From the NCBI RefSeq assembly GCF_000226115.1, contig NC_016459.1, forward strand, positions 1,302,001 through 1,366,000: 64,000 bases of DNA. Direction: 5' to 3'. Position numbers and translations under genes: made by a program. The notes beneath the pieces are model-generated. The model saw nothing but the letters and a program-made list of their open reading frames with translations, was not told the origin of the DNA and did not search any database. Each line of letters begins with the position of its first letter. Within the stretch, counting starts at the first letter, position 1. This DNA is from Thermothielavioides terrestris NRRL 8126. Taxonomy: Eukaryota; Ascomycota; Sordariomycetes; Sordariales; Chaetomiaceae. This document shows positions 1 to 12,814 of this stretch, one piece after another.

Positions 1-1936
1 CTAACAGGCCCTAGCTTCCTCGGGGATCCCAACAACGACTCTCTTCAGCGGATCTACGGCGTGTCATTCCCGGACAAGAAGCAGATGGCCGCCCACAAAA
101 AGTTCCTGGAAGAGGCCGCCAAGCGCGATCACCGGGTGATTGGGCGACAACAGGAGCTCTTCTACTTTGAGGAATGTTCGCCCGGCTCCGCCATGTGGCT
201 GCCGCACGGCATGCGCATCAACAACGCCATTATGGAGTACATCCGTGAAGAGTACTGGAAGCGCGGATATGACGAGGTCATGACCCCCAACATGTTCAAT
301 GTCTCGCTCTGGGAGCAGTCTGGCCATCTGGCCCACTACAAGGAGGACATGTTCATCTTGAACGTGGACAAGGAAGAATTCGGCCTCAAGCCCATGAACT
401 GCCCAGGTATGTGTACGTTCATAGCCGTTGGTGCAACATCTGTTGACGTAGCTCTAGCCCACGCGATGATGTTCCGCCACAGGGTAAGCTGGGTTCCGGC
501 CTCCCTGTCCGCTGAGTGAGGTTTGCTGAACCGCATGCTACAGGAACGGAGTCACAAGGAGCTGCCCCTGCGTCTTGCAGACTTTGGCGTTCTCCACCGG
601 AACGAGGCCAGTGGCGCTCTGAGCGGCCTGACGAGAGTGCGAAGGTTCCAGCAAGACGATGCCCATATCTGTGAGTCGCTTGTATCTGCATCTATCCTCC
701 ACCGTGTTGCTTGCTAACTTCTTTCAGTCTGCCGGGAGGACCAGATCAAGGAGGAAGTTGCGGATCTCTTCGACTTCATGAAATCCTTCTACGGCATGCT
801 AGGTCTCAGCTTCAAGCTGAAGCTGTCCACTCGCCCGGACAAGTTCATGGGTGAGATCGAGACATGGGACCGTGCCGAGGCTCGTCTGAAAGAGGCCCTC
901 GACGATTTCGCCGCGTCCAATGATGGTGTCAGCTGGGAGCTCAACCCCGGTGACGGTGCCTTCTACGGTCCGAAGGTTGATATCGCTGTTCTGGTATGTC
1001 CACCGTAAACGCCACGCTTTCGCTGTGACAATGCTAACTGCAGACGCTGATAGGACTGCCTAAATGTACGGTGATTCTCTTTGTTCGTTGTTGCTCCGTA
1101 ACTAACACGCCATGGACAGCGGCACTGGCAATGCGCTACCATCCAGCTCGACTTCCAACAGCCCATCAACTTCTCTCTCGAGTACCAGACTGCCGAGGGT
1201 GTGCAGAAGGACAAGGCAGATGGCCCGGCCCACGCCGCGGCCCCAGAGCCGGCCCCGGAGCCAGAACCCGCCGCAGCCGATAAGAAGGATGGCAAGGAGA
1301 AGAAAAAGCCGCTCGTGATCAAGAAGCCGTTGTCGCCAGGCTGCGCTCGGCCGGTAATGATACATCGCGCCATGGCTGGCAGCATTGAGCGCTTCACCGC
1401 CATTCTCACCGAGCATTTCGCCGGGAAGTGGCCTTTCTGGCTCTCGCCCCGCCAAGTTATTGTCATTCCTGTCGGCATGGGCTTCTTGGGCTATGCCAAG
1501 GAGGTGGCCGCCATCCTGAAGAAGGAGCGAATCTATGTCGGTCCGTACCGTCCCGTACCCAAATTTTTCTGTCAGGAGTTCCGCTAACGTAGACTCACTC
1601 TCATCAGACGTCGACAGCAGCGGCAACACTCTCCAGAAGAAGATCCGCAACGGACAGATGGCTCAATGTAAGTCGTCCTCCCTAGCTCGGTCCCAAACCT
1701 CATTGCCGAGTGCACAACGCTGACTCGCTGTAGACAACTTCTGCTTCGTGGTCGGCGACGAGGAGATGCGCAGCCGCAAGGTCAACATCCGCTACCGCGA
1801 CGACACGTCCACTCAGGCGAGAGACGTGCCCGTTGACCTGGACGAGGCGGTCGAGAAGCTGCGGAAGCTCAAGGCCGACAGGGGGATGTACAACCCCTTC
1901 CCGCACAAGAAGGAGGATGGCGCGGATAAAGCTTAG
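1..1936 (+). CDS. Threonyl-tRNA synthetase, cytosolic type (3' part; 5' end outside window)
   Basis: Charges tRNA-Thr with threonine in the cytosol. The visible part begins in the region before motif 1 ([20 protein letters not shown]) and includes motif 1 ([11 protein letters not shown]), the zinc-binding Cys segment MNCP, motif 2 ([27 protein letters not shown]), motif 3 and the C-terminal anticodon-binding domain ending in [14 protein letters not shown]. My exons are up to 406, 458-483, 544-670, 728-993, 1054-1065, 1120-1540, 1608-1667 and 1734-1936. The 12-nt exon 1054-1065 restores the conserved link [26 protein letters not shown] and is the least certain. Two oddities: the usual MNCPGHC reads as NCPAHAMMF, and an Ala/Pro/Glu-Lys-rich insert (about 1201-1320) interrupts the catalytic domain before motif 3. 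The window starts with ctaacag, which may be an intron end. The family call is sure; whether it also serves mitochondria cannot be judged without the N-terminus. Confidence 0.93.
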
Positions 1937-2567
1937 ATGTAGTGTGGGCGTAGAGCGGCGCAAAAGAGATGTAGAATCCATTCTGTTTGGTGCATTTTGG
2001 CGCCATCCTTTGGCGATCTTTGGGTTGTGAGCTGGTTATGCTATGACTTGGCAAGGCGTGAGCGTGAACGAACCCAGCTGAAGATGTTGCCAGCGAAACT
2101 GCCGGTGGTTCTTCCGTTCCATAGAAGTAGAACCCTGCAGTGTGCGCCGTCACCCTCGTTCCTTCCGGCATCTTACTTCCCATCAAGAACATGTCACTTG
2201 CCTGAGCCTCAAGACCCGAAATGGTTTCTGCAAGCGGAGGCGGTTGTTGACAACGCAATGAGGCATCCCCCTGAACGGACAAGCTGAATAGTACCCAAAC
2301 TATACTCCGTGCATGACAGCAAAGGGAGGGCACACAAGCCATCCGTTTGAACCGGAGTGAATTCCCGCTAATACAAGAGTATATGCAATGCAAAGTATGC
2401 TCGCTTGTTTCATTTCCGGAGTTTAATTTGCCGCATGCCTTTAATCCCGTCCCGAACCCGTCCTCTCTCTCTCTCTCTCTCTCTCTGTGAAGAACCCGAG
2501 ATATATCCCCAAGAACAGAGAAAAAAAAGGAAAGAAGATATCCCCCTTCCTCCTCCGCCACAGCCGG
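1937..2567. other. Convergent 3' intergenic region with CT microsatellite
   Basis: Lies between the stop codons of threonyl-tRNA synthetase and phosphatidylserine synthase, so it holds both 3' UTRs. A (TC)n tract runs at about 2461-2487 and an A/G-rich stretch follows near 2515-2540. No gene is seen. Confidence 0.6.
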
Positions 2568-3573
2568 CTACAGCTTGGGGATGTGAATCGTCCTGCTGGT
2601 CATGAGGCAGCCGTGCAGCAGGAAGAGGGCGACGACGGGGTGCACCTCGAGCGGAGAGCCGGCGAACCACAGGCCGCCGGGCAGGGCGGCGTGGATCCAG
2701 CCGCGGGCGACCCACCAGCCCATGAGGGCGTCGAGCGCGAGCGTGGTCGGGATCGGCGTGCCCTCGAAGTAGCGCGCCTTGCCGGAGGCGTCCTTGGGGA
2801 TCGACGTCGCCGTCACGTTGAAGCGCGCCAGCCGCGTCAGGCCGCACAGCACGAAGAAGGCCAGGCACAGGTGGTCGACCGGCGTGCGGATCCCGATCGC
2901 GAAGGCCACCGCGGCGGGAGAGACGCCGAAGGAGATCTGTTATATTATTTTGCCTCTGTCAGCGTGGCGAAAGGGCAGTAAAGGAAAAGATGGCGCACCA
3001 GATCGGCGAGCGAGTCTAGCTCCTGGCCCATCAGGCTGCTCTTCTTCCTCCACCGCGCGACTTTGCCGTCGAGGAAGTCGAAGAAGAGGCCGAAGGGCAG
3101 GAAGGCCAGCGCCGCCCAGAGATTGCCGTGGTGTGTGGGATCGCCGAGGCAGTAGCGCATCGAGGAGAAGAGGGAGAGGATGCCGCAGAGGCCTGTTGTT
3201 TCGAATAGTAACCCGGTGAGTTGTTGCGTTTAAGCAAGGGTTATCAGAACCCGCGGGGCTTCACTGCAAGATAGAAGGCCGGGAAAGGACCGCTCACCGT
3301 TCAGCTCGGTAATGAAGTCGGCTAGGTGCAGCGCGCGGATGAGGGAGAAGTGGCCGGAGTCGGCGGAGAGTAGGAGCTTCTGCTTGTCTATTGCTGCGGG
3401 GGAGCGTTAGCGAGGACCTCTCTTCCCTTCTTCCTCCCCGTCTGTTTCGGACCTCAGGACTAGCGCCCAGAAGGTGCAGACTGGGTGAACGTACAAGGCG
3501 GGTTGACCGGACTACCCTCTTTTGACGCGGCGCCATTCGCGGCAGCCCCGGCAACGCTGCTTCGTTTCGACAT
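2568..3573 (-). CDS. CHO1: CDP-diacylglycerol-serine O-phosphatidyltransferase (phosphatidylserine synthase)
   Basis: Makes phosphatidylserine from CDP-diacylglycerol and L-serine in the ER membrane, feeding phosphatidylethanolamine and phosphatidylcholine synthesis. Exons are 3495-3573, 3298-3393, 2999-3192 and 2568-2936, summing to 738 nt (245 aa). The start MSKRSSVAG is the first ATG in frame and leads straight into a short polar tail. The CDP-alcohol phosphatidyltransferase signature is clear in exon 3 ([20 protein letters not shown], then ELDSLADL, joined by splicing to ISFGVSPA). Several hydrophobic segments flank it. Length is close to the fungal family norm (about 220-280 aa). It is convergent with the synthetase gene to its left and tandem with the deubiquitinase on its right, with no sign of co-regulation. 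The family assignment is firm. Confidence 0.93.
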
Positions 3574-4453
3574 GTCCTGTGCTCCTTGACCGCTTGCGGC
3601 GTCTCTTGCCTTGGTAGTCACGATGTCGTCGGTCGTTGCGGTTTCTCCGGGTATTGAAGAGGACGTCGGGGTCGTAGACGGAAACGGAGTAAACTGCTTG
3701 TCGGCCTGAGGATCTGGTCTAGGGAAGACTGCGCGCTAAATCAGATATGCAGACGGTGGACATCCGGGGTTGTTGTACTGTATTTATGTCGGCTGCTTGT
3801 TGTTGGCTCGCGACGGTGGTTGGTTATGGTTTTGACGCACGTCAAAAGCGCTTGCGGCGGTGGAGACAACCCTGTCGTGTGGTTAACGTTAGTGCCCGCT
3901 ATTCTGCGACAACAAGGGTCCCTCCGATGCCGTCACTTTCGTGGCCAGCAAGTCCAGACCGTGCTCCGCCAAGGTATGACAGATTACGTCATTGAGAGCA
4001 GTTGTGATCCGGAGGAGACAGTGCTTATCACTTCGTTCATCCAAAGCTTATTCGGACTATTCCAACCTTGCCTCATTCTCAGGCTGATAAAACATAAACT
4101 ACTGGCTTGCTCTCGGCGTCCAACCTGTGCTGAGGCGCTGGCCAGGCCACACCTGGTGACCGCAACTCCCGCCCGCCAGGGCACTGAGGTGTGAATCTGT
4201 CAGTTCTTGGCAAGGCACTGTCCAGTCCACGGCGGCTATTGCGATTATTCGGTCTTGGAGTGACTTATTGTTCCTGTTTCCGTAGGCTGTGCGAGGGGAA
4301 CACTAGGCAGAAACGATGACTGATGGCCATTTCTGACCCAATGGCTCTCTCGCTCTCTGCGTTCGAGGCAAGAGATAAATATCTTGGAGGTAACTTGATC
4401 AAAGTTCTCCTCTGCATGACGGTCTGCCAATCTTTTTTGAACCGGCTCGGTGA
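3574..4453. other. Intergenic region upstream of CHO1
   Basis: About 880 nt between the start of the phosphatidylserine synthase gene and the stop of the deubiquitinase gene, both on the minus strand. It should contain the CHO1 promoter. The short open frames here (for example 3820-4194 +) show no recognisable family and lack coding character. Confidence 0.5.
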
Positions 4454-6208
4454 TCACATTCCAGATGGCCGTTGGCCGACTACTCCCGGCCAAGGGGCGT
4501 TGTGCCGGCTCGCTTCCTCATGCAGCTGCATCAGCACTCCGTGACCGGCAAGCAGCTTGACCCACTCGTGGATGGCAGGCGTGTGATCCTTAGTCCGGCC
4601 AAGGACCCCCGTTGTCTCCAGACCGCCGAGCTCATCCTCATACTGTGAGCGCAGACGCTGTTGCTCGTCGCAGAGCTGCTCCCAGGCCTGTAGCCCGGCC
4701 TCGACCGTCCCGCTGGTCGGTTCGGGCGTCTTTTCGTCACTGACTGAGGTTCGTATGTCTTCAGCGTCTAGTTGGTATAGGGGGAGGCGGTCGTCTGACG
4801 AGCTGTGGATAATGCTCGAGTTCGCCTTCGGCTTCCATTCGGAGTTGCTTTTAAACCTCGTCTCGAGACTCTCCAAGCGGCGGACGTTGGCGGCAAGTTT
4901 CTGCCGAAGCTGGGAAGCATTGTCGGCACAGAGAGCGAGGAGGCTGAATGACAGCTCCATCTCGTGATGCGCCATTTTTTGCTGGATGACGGGGCTTACC
5001 GCCGATGTCCAGTGCTGACCTGGCGCATATTCACCTGGTTTGCCCACTGTCAGTGAGTGGTCGTCCGACGGGTTGTTGGACAGGTACCCTTACCAAGGAA
5101 AACGGGCTTATTTGAGAGCCCATCAAGCTGCCACACCTTTTGCCCGATGGGGACGAATGCAATAAAGTGGTAGGCGGTGTCATTGTCTGACACCTTGGCT
5201 TTGGCCTTCTTCCGCTTCGCTTTGGTTCGGATCTTCTTCTGGTCCACGTCGTTTTGGACGGCGAGGACCGCATTCAAGAGGTCCAACCGGCTGCACAACG
5301 TCAACCCAGGCAGAGCTTTGCGGCGTTGGCATGCTGACTTACCGAGAAAAGGCGTTGTGAGCCGTCCGTATCCAGGTGCTGTTTGTAATCATATGGCCTC
5401 TCAATGGCGCCGACAACCCTTTGGATTCTTGCTTGAACCTGAGGAGCTTCTCACCGAGCTGCAGCCCTTCGGTATTCATGAGAATGTTGAGCAGTGCAAT
5501 AGTGGCGCATGCGTTGTTTGTGGTCTAGGGCCCGTTATGAGCGGCCATGACTCGTTCCATAACCGAGGTGGACTTACCTGGTTCGCGAACCACACATCTT
5601 CGCTCGGCTCATTATTCTTTCCCTCATCCATACTTTCTCCGACGTACTCAAACAGAAATATCATGCCGTAAACCGGAGCACTGCGATGGAGGAAAATCAG
5701 CGGACAGGCCCCTCGAGCACTAGGGGAAAGCGCCTGACAGCATAACCTACGGAAGAGCGGCCAAAGAGTCCTCATCGGCGGAGAGCAGCTCTACTATTCT
5801 GGCTCCTTTGACGCCGAGGAGGCCAAGAATGGCCGTGAAAAAAGCCTGTCTGCGGGTCAAAGTCTGTCAAGCACAAACCTGGAAACGCAGCGAGCGTACC
5901 GGATCAGATTCCAACTCAACCCAGCTCGCCCATTCTGCCTTCTCATTTTCTTTCCACGGCGCGAGTGACGCCTCCAGCAGATTGTCGGGTATGTCAAAGA
6001 CCTCTGGGGCCGCCTTTCTTTGCGAGTTTCGGCGAGCACTGGTGCTGTTGGACGATGCGGCTGGCCGCTCCTTTGGGTGGTCGGCATCATCGTTAAATGG
6101 CAGCATCCTCTTGCGGACGCGGCCGGAACGGCGAACCGGGAGAGAGGAGCCGCCGTCGCCACCTTCTAGGTAGCTTTCCCCGGCGGGGGGTATGGCCTCC
6201 TGAGTCAT
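4454..6208 (-). CDS. Ubiquitin C-terminal hydrolase, peptidase C12 family, UCH37/UCHL5-like
   Basis: A cysteine deubiquitinase; the UCH37/Uch2 branch works at the 26S proteasome. Six exons give roughly 490 aa. After an N-terminal extension with a basic stretch (RRSGRVRKRMLPF), the catalytic domain starts at WASWVELESDP and runs AFFTAILGLLGVKGARIVEL, PVYGMIFLFEYV, then FANQTTNNACATIALLN with the catalytic Cys in NACAT. The catalytic His is in AYHFIAFVPIG and the Asp in WQLDGL. Between Cys and His lies a crossover loop enriched in Lys/Arg (KIRTKAKRKKAKAKV). The C-terminal part resembles the UCH37 C-terminal helix (DHTPAIHEWVKLLAGHG). All four residues of the active site are present, so an active enzyme is inferred. 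Exon 1 begins at 6208; the joins DP/AFFT, LP/APVYG, NQ/TTNNACAT, SR/RLDLL and LG/EYAPG all use GT-AG sites. Confidence 0.9.
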
Positions 6209-7514
6209 TGTACGGCGTGGCGGAGACGAAGAGCCGGAATTGGTCGTTGGGAGCGACAAAGATACAACGAGAAAATAGAACGCAGAAGGATATGGATTGA
6301 TCTGGAATGTCCTGATATCACTCTTCGCGGCTTGGACCTCAACTACCCGATACGGCGCATGGCGAAGGCCGGCTGAGGGTGCGAGGCGTCTGCGAATCCT
6401 GTGGTCAATTTGCCTTGCTTTCGTATTTGTGCCTTGGTGCAGCACAGGCTCTGTACCAGGCTTCAAATGCGGTGCTCAGAGATGGGGATATTTTCTCTTC
6501 CTTGGGCAAGTCAGTCCGGCCTCACTGCTGATGAAAGCGGCGGATTGAGGTGCTCACCACTCCGGGCCAGCCCGTCGCGAACTGTGAGATGGAGGGGTGA
6601 TGCAATGCAATTGGCCTCCAGAAATGACGGAATCAGGCAGCGTGAACACTGCAATCATTATCAGTGGCTCACCCCGGGTTATTGTCTGGGAAGGCGTTGG
6701 TTCGATGTTTTCATGGCGTTTGCATGTTGTGAGGGACGGGAATAGTCTTCTGAGAAACTGGCGTTGTCCAGGTTCATTTAGATGGGAAGCAACGCTCTAG
6801 CTGCTGCGGCATGGAGCACACCCCGTGAGAGAGCAAATACACGTATGCAAGAGTACCCTCATTACGGAGGACTTCATGTGCTGTTGCGCGACTCTGGAGC
6901 CGTCACAAATCAGCAGCCTTGGGCCAAAGGGTCTCGAAGTAGCCTTCTGTTTGTCTTCTGTAATCCAAACCATCCAACATGGTGGCAAGCTCCTCCGCTG
7001 AGAGTGCTGAGAGCGGCGGCAGGGGCTTGAGGCGGGGACCTAAGCTCCTCGAGCACCACAGCATCAAGGTAAGGCTCATTCATCCAATCAGCAAGCAGCA
7101 GTGCCCGGGCCGTTTCAACGCAGGTGGGCCCTGCCTGCCGTAGCGCGGTGCACAGCAAGTGGAAGGAAACTGGGACCGCGTCTTGACGTGCAGGGCTGTT
7201 TGGAAAGGTAAAAATACAGATACAAACAGAATACAAAACTCGCGGTTTGCCGACGGCTGCAACAGAATGCGACCAGTGGAAGCTGCAACACCACCACGCC
7301 AGCCGCAGTCACCCACGAGACAATAATACCCGGCAGTCCCCAGATCGAATCCTGTGCCGCTGCCGGCCGCCTGGTGCTTCCGCGCCCGTCGCCGAGCTTG
7401 TGGACAGACCAGGGCATCGCTTGACTGGAGTGGTCGGTCGAAACAAACGAGCAGCGCATTCGCTCGCTGCGCGGCTCTCGGATCGACGCGCAGAATACAC
7501 AATCGAGAGATGCC
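6209..7514. other. Divergent promoter region, UCH / POM152
   Basis: About 1.3 kb between two divergent start codons. It should hold both promoters and 5' UTRs. Short open frames are present on both strands but none resembles a known family, and no repeat structure was noticed. Confidence 0.5.
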
Positions 7515-10500
7515 ATGAGCGGCGCACCTCCGATCGGCGCCTTTCCCCAGACGCCTGTGGCAGCCTCGAAAAGAGGGCCTGTCAAGGCTCCTGCTGCCGC
7601 TTCGCCCTCCGCTCCCTCCCCCTCCTACCCTGCCGCCGCCGCCAATGCCCGCTCGACGACGACAACAAGGAGCAGTCCGCTGCCTGTTGCTCCCCAAGCG
7701 GGTGCATCGACAACAGCAGGTTCTGCGCCGTTAATCCCATTACACATTCTGGACGCCCCGACACAGCGGCTCTACGCGCTCGGCTTCTATGTTGCCCTCC
7801 TCGCCTGGAAGTTTTACAACTGGGCTCAGCTGGTCGAGGAAGACACGGAGTCCTTTTGGCTCTTCCTGAAATGGATTGCCATAGACTGCGCATTCCTCTT
7901 CGGGCTTCCCGAACTGAGGATACCATGGCTAGAGCTGTCCCAGCCGTTCGTGGTTGCCGCGTTCTTCGTCCACGCCGTGTTTGACTGGCTTCTCATGTTC
8001 AATATTGGGGTACGGCTCTCAAGCACGCTTTTGGTGCTCGAGGTGCGAAGTGCTAACTCTTGGGCAGTTTCCGTGGCAGGCGTGGATCTTGGGCCTCGTA
8101 AAGATCTTTTACGACCGCGAGCTCGCCATCTCGGAGCACAATGTCAAGCTGTCCAGCATAATACACAATTCTTCGCTGATCATGGGCCGGCAAATCATCA
8201 ATATTCTTCCCGAGGGGTGAGCAGCCTCCGTCAAGGTGCCGGTTGGACGCGTGACTGACCATGTGCCAGCTCGGCGGTGCTCAACCCTGATCTTCACCCC
8301 TTTTGTTTGGGCGGCGACCGTAAGACGGCGCCGATACCCATATTTTTCAACGCGACCATCCCGGTGGAGGTGGAACTCATTCGAACCGATCTCGAAACGA
8401 ATCAACAGGAGTCCATCAAGTTGACGCGCGTTCAGATTCGGGATATCGAGCGCAAGGCGAAGCGGGAGAGCCAGGAAGGCGTGCAGACCGTGGTCCAGTT
8501 CGACTATCCGGCCAAGAAGCCCGGAGCCTACCGGCTTGGGCGAGTGCTCGACGAGTATAAGCTCGAGGTGCAGCGAAAGAACCCTCAAACCTTCGTTGTC
8601 CCTTGCCCAAAGGCCTGGGTTGGCCCTCCCGCCTCGCCCGGACGGTGTCTGGGCGATCTATCAGACCTGACCCTCCAGGCCGAGGGCATCCCTCCGCTCA
8701 AGATCAAGTACAGCCGTACAATCAACGGCAAAGACCACAGCTTCCACTTCCAAAGCCTGCAGCCGGAGGGTTTCGTGTCGCCCCTAGGCACTCTGCGCTC
8801 AACGAGTCTCATCGGGCTGGACGACGAGGACATCTCGTGGGCCCGGTCCCAACGGGTCCCTGTCGGCCTCAACGAATCCATGCACGCTAGCGGAGACTGG
8901 CAGTACTCGGTGGACGAAGTCCAAGACGGTTTTGGGAACCTGGTCAAATACGATTCCCCGGCCGACGACCCTGAAGGCAGGCCCAAGCCTAAGCATCTTG
9001 TGCAGAACTTCGTGGTCAAGGAGCGCCCGCAGGTGCGGCTGGAAGGTTGCGATCTCAGGAATCCGCTCAAAGTTGCCAAAGGCAACGAGAAGGAGCTGCC
9101 CGTCCGGTTCGGAATCGCGGGGCAGACTCCCGACGTGACGGCCCACAGCCTGACCTGGCAGTTCTCGCCCATCGATACTCTGACCGAAAGCGGGGACCAC
9201 GGCGATGTGGTTTCCATCGGATCCTACAATGCGAAGAATGCCCGCGACAGGCCGAGGATCTCTGCTCCCGGCCTGTACACTCTGAAATCCGTCTCGGCCA
9301 GCTCCTGTGAGGGCGAAGTCCAGGAGCCATCCTCTTGCCTGCTGCTGAACCCTCTCGAGCCAAAACTCACTATACGCTCCGAGGAGATTCCTGACACTTG
9401 TGCCGGTAACTCGATCGGCCTGCGGGTAGACATGGATCTCATTGGCACCCCGCCATTCATCGTCAGGTATGACGTGATTTCCAACGGTCAGCGTCGGTCC
9501 GAGAGAGTCAGCATCCCCGGCCTTCGTTACCAGATGGACTTGGTCCCTCGCATTGCGGGGCATCACAAATACATCTTCACCCACGTTGGCGACGACATTT
9601 ACAGCGGCCAGAAGCTTACCGGATCCGAGTATGTCCTGGAGCAGGACGTCAAACCGGCAGCGGCCGCGCTTATTCAGCACAGTACCGGCAAGATGAGTTC
9701 ATGCCTTGGCGACGAGGTGACCGTTGATATCTTGCTTCTCGGCGAACCTCCATTCACTCTGGAGTGGGAGATCATCCACGACGGCAAGAGGAAGCTGCAC
9801 AAGGCCACCGATATCCAGTCGAACTCGTACCAGATCAAAACGGCGCCCCTGACCCAGGGCGGAGAGTACACGTTAGGCCTGACGAGCGTCCAGGATACGA
9901 GGGGTTGCCGAAACTTCGTGCAAGACGAGCTCAAGATCTCGGTCAGACGCCAGAGCCCGCGCGCTGCGTTTGGCCAGATCGAGGGCAAGCGGAAGGTGTT
10001 GGCAGTCGAGGGTTCGACGGTGAAGCTACCGGTCCGCCTTACCGGGGAGGGGCCGTGGAAGGTCTTCTACGCCAACCTCAACGACGGGCCTCCCGATAAT
10101 CCCAAGATCTTGGAGAGGACAGTCCGGAATGACAACGGGTATCTTGACGTCAAGGGCCGCGGCACCTACACCATTACCGACGTCTGGGATAGCCAATGCC
10201 ATGGCGTTGTTGATCCTAAAGCTTCCAGGTTCGACGTGGACTGGTTCCCCCGCCCCGAGATGTCGGTCGTGCTCTCGCATGGGGTTAGCCAGGCCGATGA
10301 CGGGTACGTCCTGGAAGACGTCTGCGAGGGCGATGTATCAGGCTTTGAAGTCGCCCTGAAGGGTAAGTTTTCTGGCGGCATAGCACTCTGGGCCTTACTG
10401 GTCGACTGACACGCCTAGGAACACCCCCTTACACGGTGGAATACGAGGTGCGCCACCACCCGCTTCAGGGATCCAGCTCGTTGAGCAAGAAGAAGTTCGA

Positions 10501-11545
10501 TGCGTCGCTTGGGAAAGAGTCGATCCAGGCAGACACGGCCAAGGCCGGCTTGTACACGTACAAATTCACCGCACTGGAAGACAACCTCTACAGCAGCGAC
10601 CGGCACTTCAAGCCGCTGGTGGTGAAGCAGAAGGTGAACAGGAAGCCTTCAGCGTCCTTCGCCAAGCCCGGTCAGACGTTCAAGTACTGCAAATCAGAAC
10701 AAGACAACGAGGATGGCATCCCGGTCACGCTGACCGGCGTCCCTCCCTTCTCCCTGGAGGTCGAGATCAAGCACCAGAGTGCGGCCGTGCCCGAGATCTA
10801 CAGGACACCGACAATCAACTCGCACTCGTACGAGATCCGGATCCCGCGGCACCAGCTCCGGCTCGGCACGCAGCAGATCCGCATCCGCGATGTCAAGGAC
10901 GGCAGCGGCTGCCACTCGATGGCCGAGCTGGGAGGGCCGTCGGTGCAGGTGCAACTGTTCGAAGCGCCGACCATCTACCCGCTCGAGACGCGGACCGACT
11001 ACTGCGTCGGCGAGCGCATCTCGTACACGCTCTCGGGCACGCCGCCGTTCGAGGTGTGGTACACGTTCGACGGCACGGAGCGCAAGGCCAAGTCGCCGAC
11101 GACGAGCTTCCGGCGCGTGGCCGAGTCGCCGGGCGAGTTCACCATCACGAGCCTGGCGGACCGGGCCAGCGAGTGCCGCGCGCCGGTGCACATCACCAAG
11201 ACGATCCACCCGATGCCGGCGGTGCGCATCAGCAAGGGCAAGAACGTGCGCGTGGACATCCACGAGGGCGGCGAGGTCGAGATCCTCTTCGAGTTCTGGG
11301 GCACGCCGCCGTTCGAGTTCACGTACACGCGCAGCACCAACGCCCGCAAGGGCCAGCGCAGCCAGGTGCTCGAGACGCGCCACGACGTCAGCCACGAGCA
11401 CAGCAAGATCATCCGCGCCAACCAGGAGGGCACCTACGAGGTCGTCGCCATCAAGGACAAGTACTGCGCCTTCTCGACGCAGGGGGCGGAGGCCGGCAAG
11501 AAAGACGCCGGCGGCAAGGCGCAGAAGGTGATTAAGTATCACTGA
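7515..11545 (+). CDS. POM152: Nuclear pore membrane protein POM152
   Basis: Integral membrane nucleoporin that forms the luminal ring of the nuclear pore complex. Exons are 7515-8009, 8068-8216, 8270-10362 and 10419-11545, total 3864 nt (1287 aa), close to yeast and Chaetomium Pom152. Residues 1-75 are Ala/Pro/Ser-rich and face the pore. Hydrophobic segments lie around residues 90-175 ([49 protein letters not shown]). The motif [16 protein letters not shown] follows, then a long luminal region of repeated Ig-like beta domains, each with a recurring G(T/E)PPF or GEGPWKV turn (for example [55 protein letters not shown]). These repeats are the best evidence for the family. The gene is divergent from the UCH gene, and its 3' side opens into the transposon-bearing region. 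Confidence 0.95.
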
Positions 11546-12814
11546 GCGACCTTGTTGAGAGGCCCCCGGGGCAAAGGACGTCACGGATGTTGGGAAAGGT
11601 GGCGGGGGAGAGTTGGGTTGGGAAGGTTAGGGTGGTTGGGCTGGGCAGACAAGAGCGACGAGAAATCAAATAATGATCCGAGATTGGGTTGGGTGGCCGT
11701 GGCGATGTTGGTCTCTCTTCTGGTCTATTTACCTACTGCTGCAGCTTTTTGTATCGTACATAAACGGGGAAGAGGGGGGTCAACAAACACATAGCACGGC
11801 GTTCTATGGGCAAGTGGAATGAGGGATGCTATTTAGGTACCGTACTGATGTAAAATTTCCCTTTCCCTCTGAGAGGCCTGTGAAGTCTTCGTAGCCTTTT
11901 GAGATGTTCTCCAAACACAGTATCTGTGGCTGGTTGTGCTGCTGGACTGCGACCAGGGGTGTGTAGTTAGTGATGATCCTGGCGTTGAGGCTCAGGGGGT
12001 TGCGGCCTGTCGGTGTGTCGGGTTGCGGGGACGGGAAGCGTGGTTGCGAAGCGCGATGCGTGCGGCGGTCAGCGAGCCAGGGTTGCCCAGGGTCTTTTTG
12101 ACGCGGGATGGATGATCTGCCCTTCCTTCCCTCCCCTTCCCTTCCGTTCCCTTTTCGTGAACTCTTGCTGACCTGAGTCAGATCAGATGGATCTTGGGTC
12201 TCGTCGCATGGTTTGAATCTGAGGTTTTGTTCCGCCTCCCGTCTCGCGTCTTCCTGGATGGGCTGACCACCTCGCTCAGTGTACAGTACAGTACAGTATG
12301 TGCAGTACAGTGTGTGCTGTTCCAGTACCGTTAGTCTACTGTGTACGGAATACACTATGTCAGGTTGTTCAAGCCAAGCCGCCGTGGGATGGCAGTCTGC
12401 GGTGTTGTGCTGGCATGCACTGTGGATTCGGCTATGTCGATCGTTGCCAGACTCGGGTTCGCGGCGCGGACTGCTTCTCCCTCCCTTCCAGGTTTTCCAG
12501 GAAAAGAGCTGGTGGCCGGGTATCGGCACAAGTTGTGGTCAAGCGCGTTAGGCCGCCAATGTGTGCGCGGGCGGTCATACTGTGTGTATCGGGCTGCAAT
12601 TTGTACGGTTACGGTGGGTTGCTGTGAATTACTGTTACTGTAGGTCAAGTCCCCGGTTCGCAGGTTATGTCTGCATTGTGTGGAGTTGGGTTCGACATCT
12701 AGAGATATCAGAGGACGGCAAAAAAGGCGAAGAAATGTTGAGTCAGAAAATGGTCTGGCTCGTTGATTGGAGTCGCGGAAGTATTCCGTTTTCCGTCGCT
12801 GTTCACTTCGTCGG
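11546..12814. other. Intergenic region downstream of POM152
   Basis: Contains the POM152 3' UTR and sequence up to the Tc1/mariner element. A short (GTACA)n-like tract occurs at about 12281-12300, with degenerate GTAC repeats to 12340. No gene is supported; the open frame at 11804-12529 (-) looks like chance. Confidence 0.5.

Noticed and set aside
10694..11584. 296-residue open frame opposite the POM152 3' exon
   Set aside because: Leu/Arg/Ala-rich antisense artefact of a GC-rich exon.
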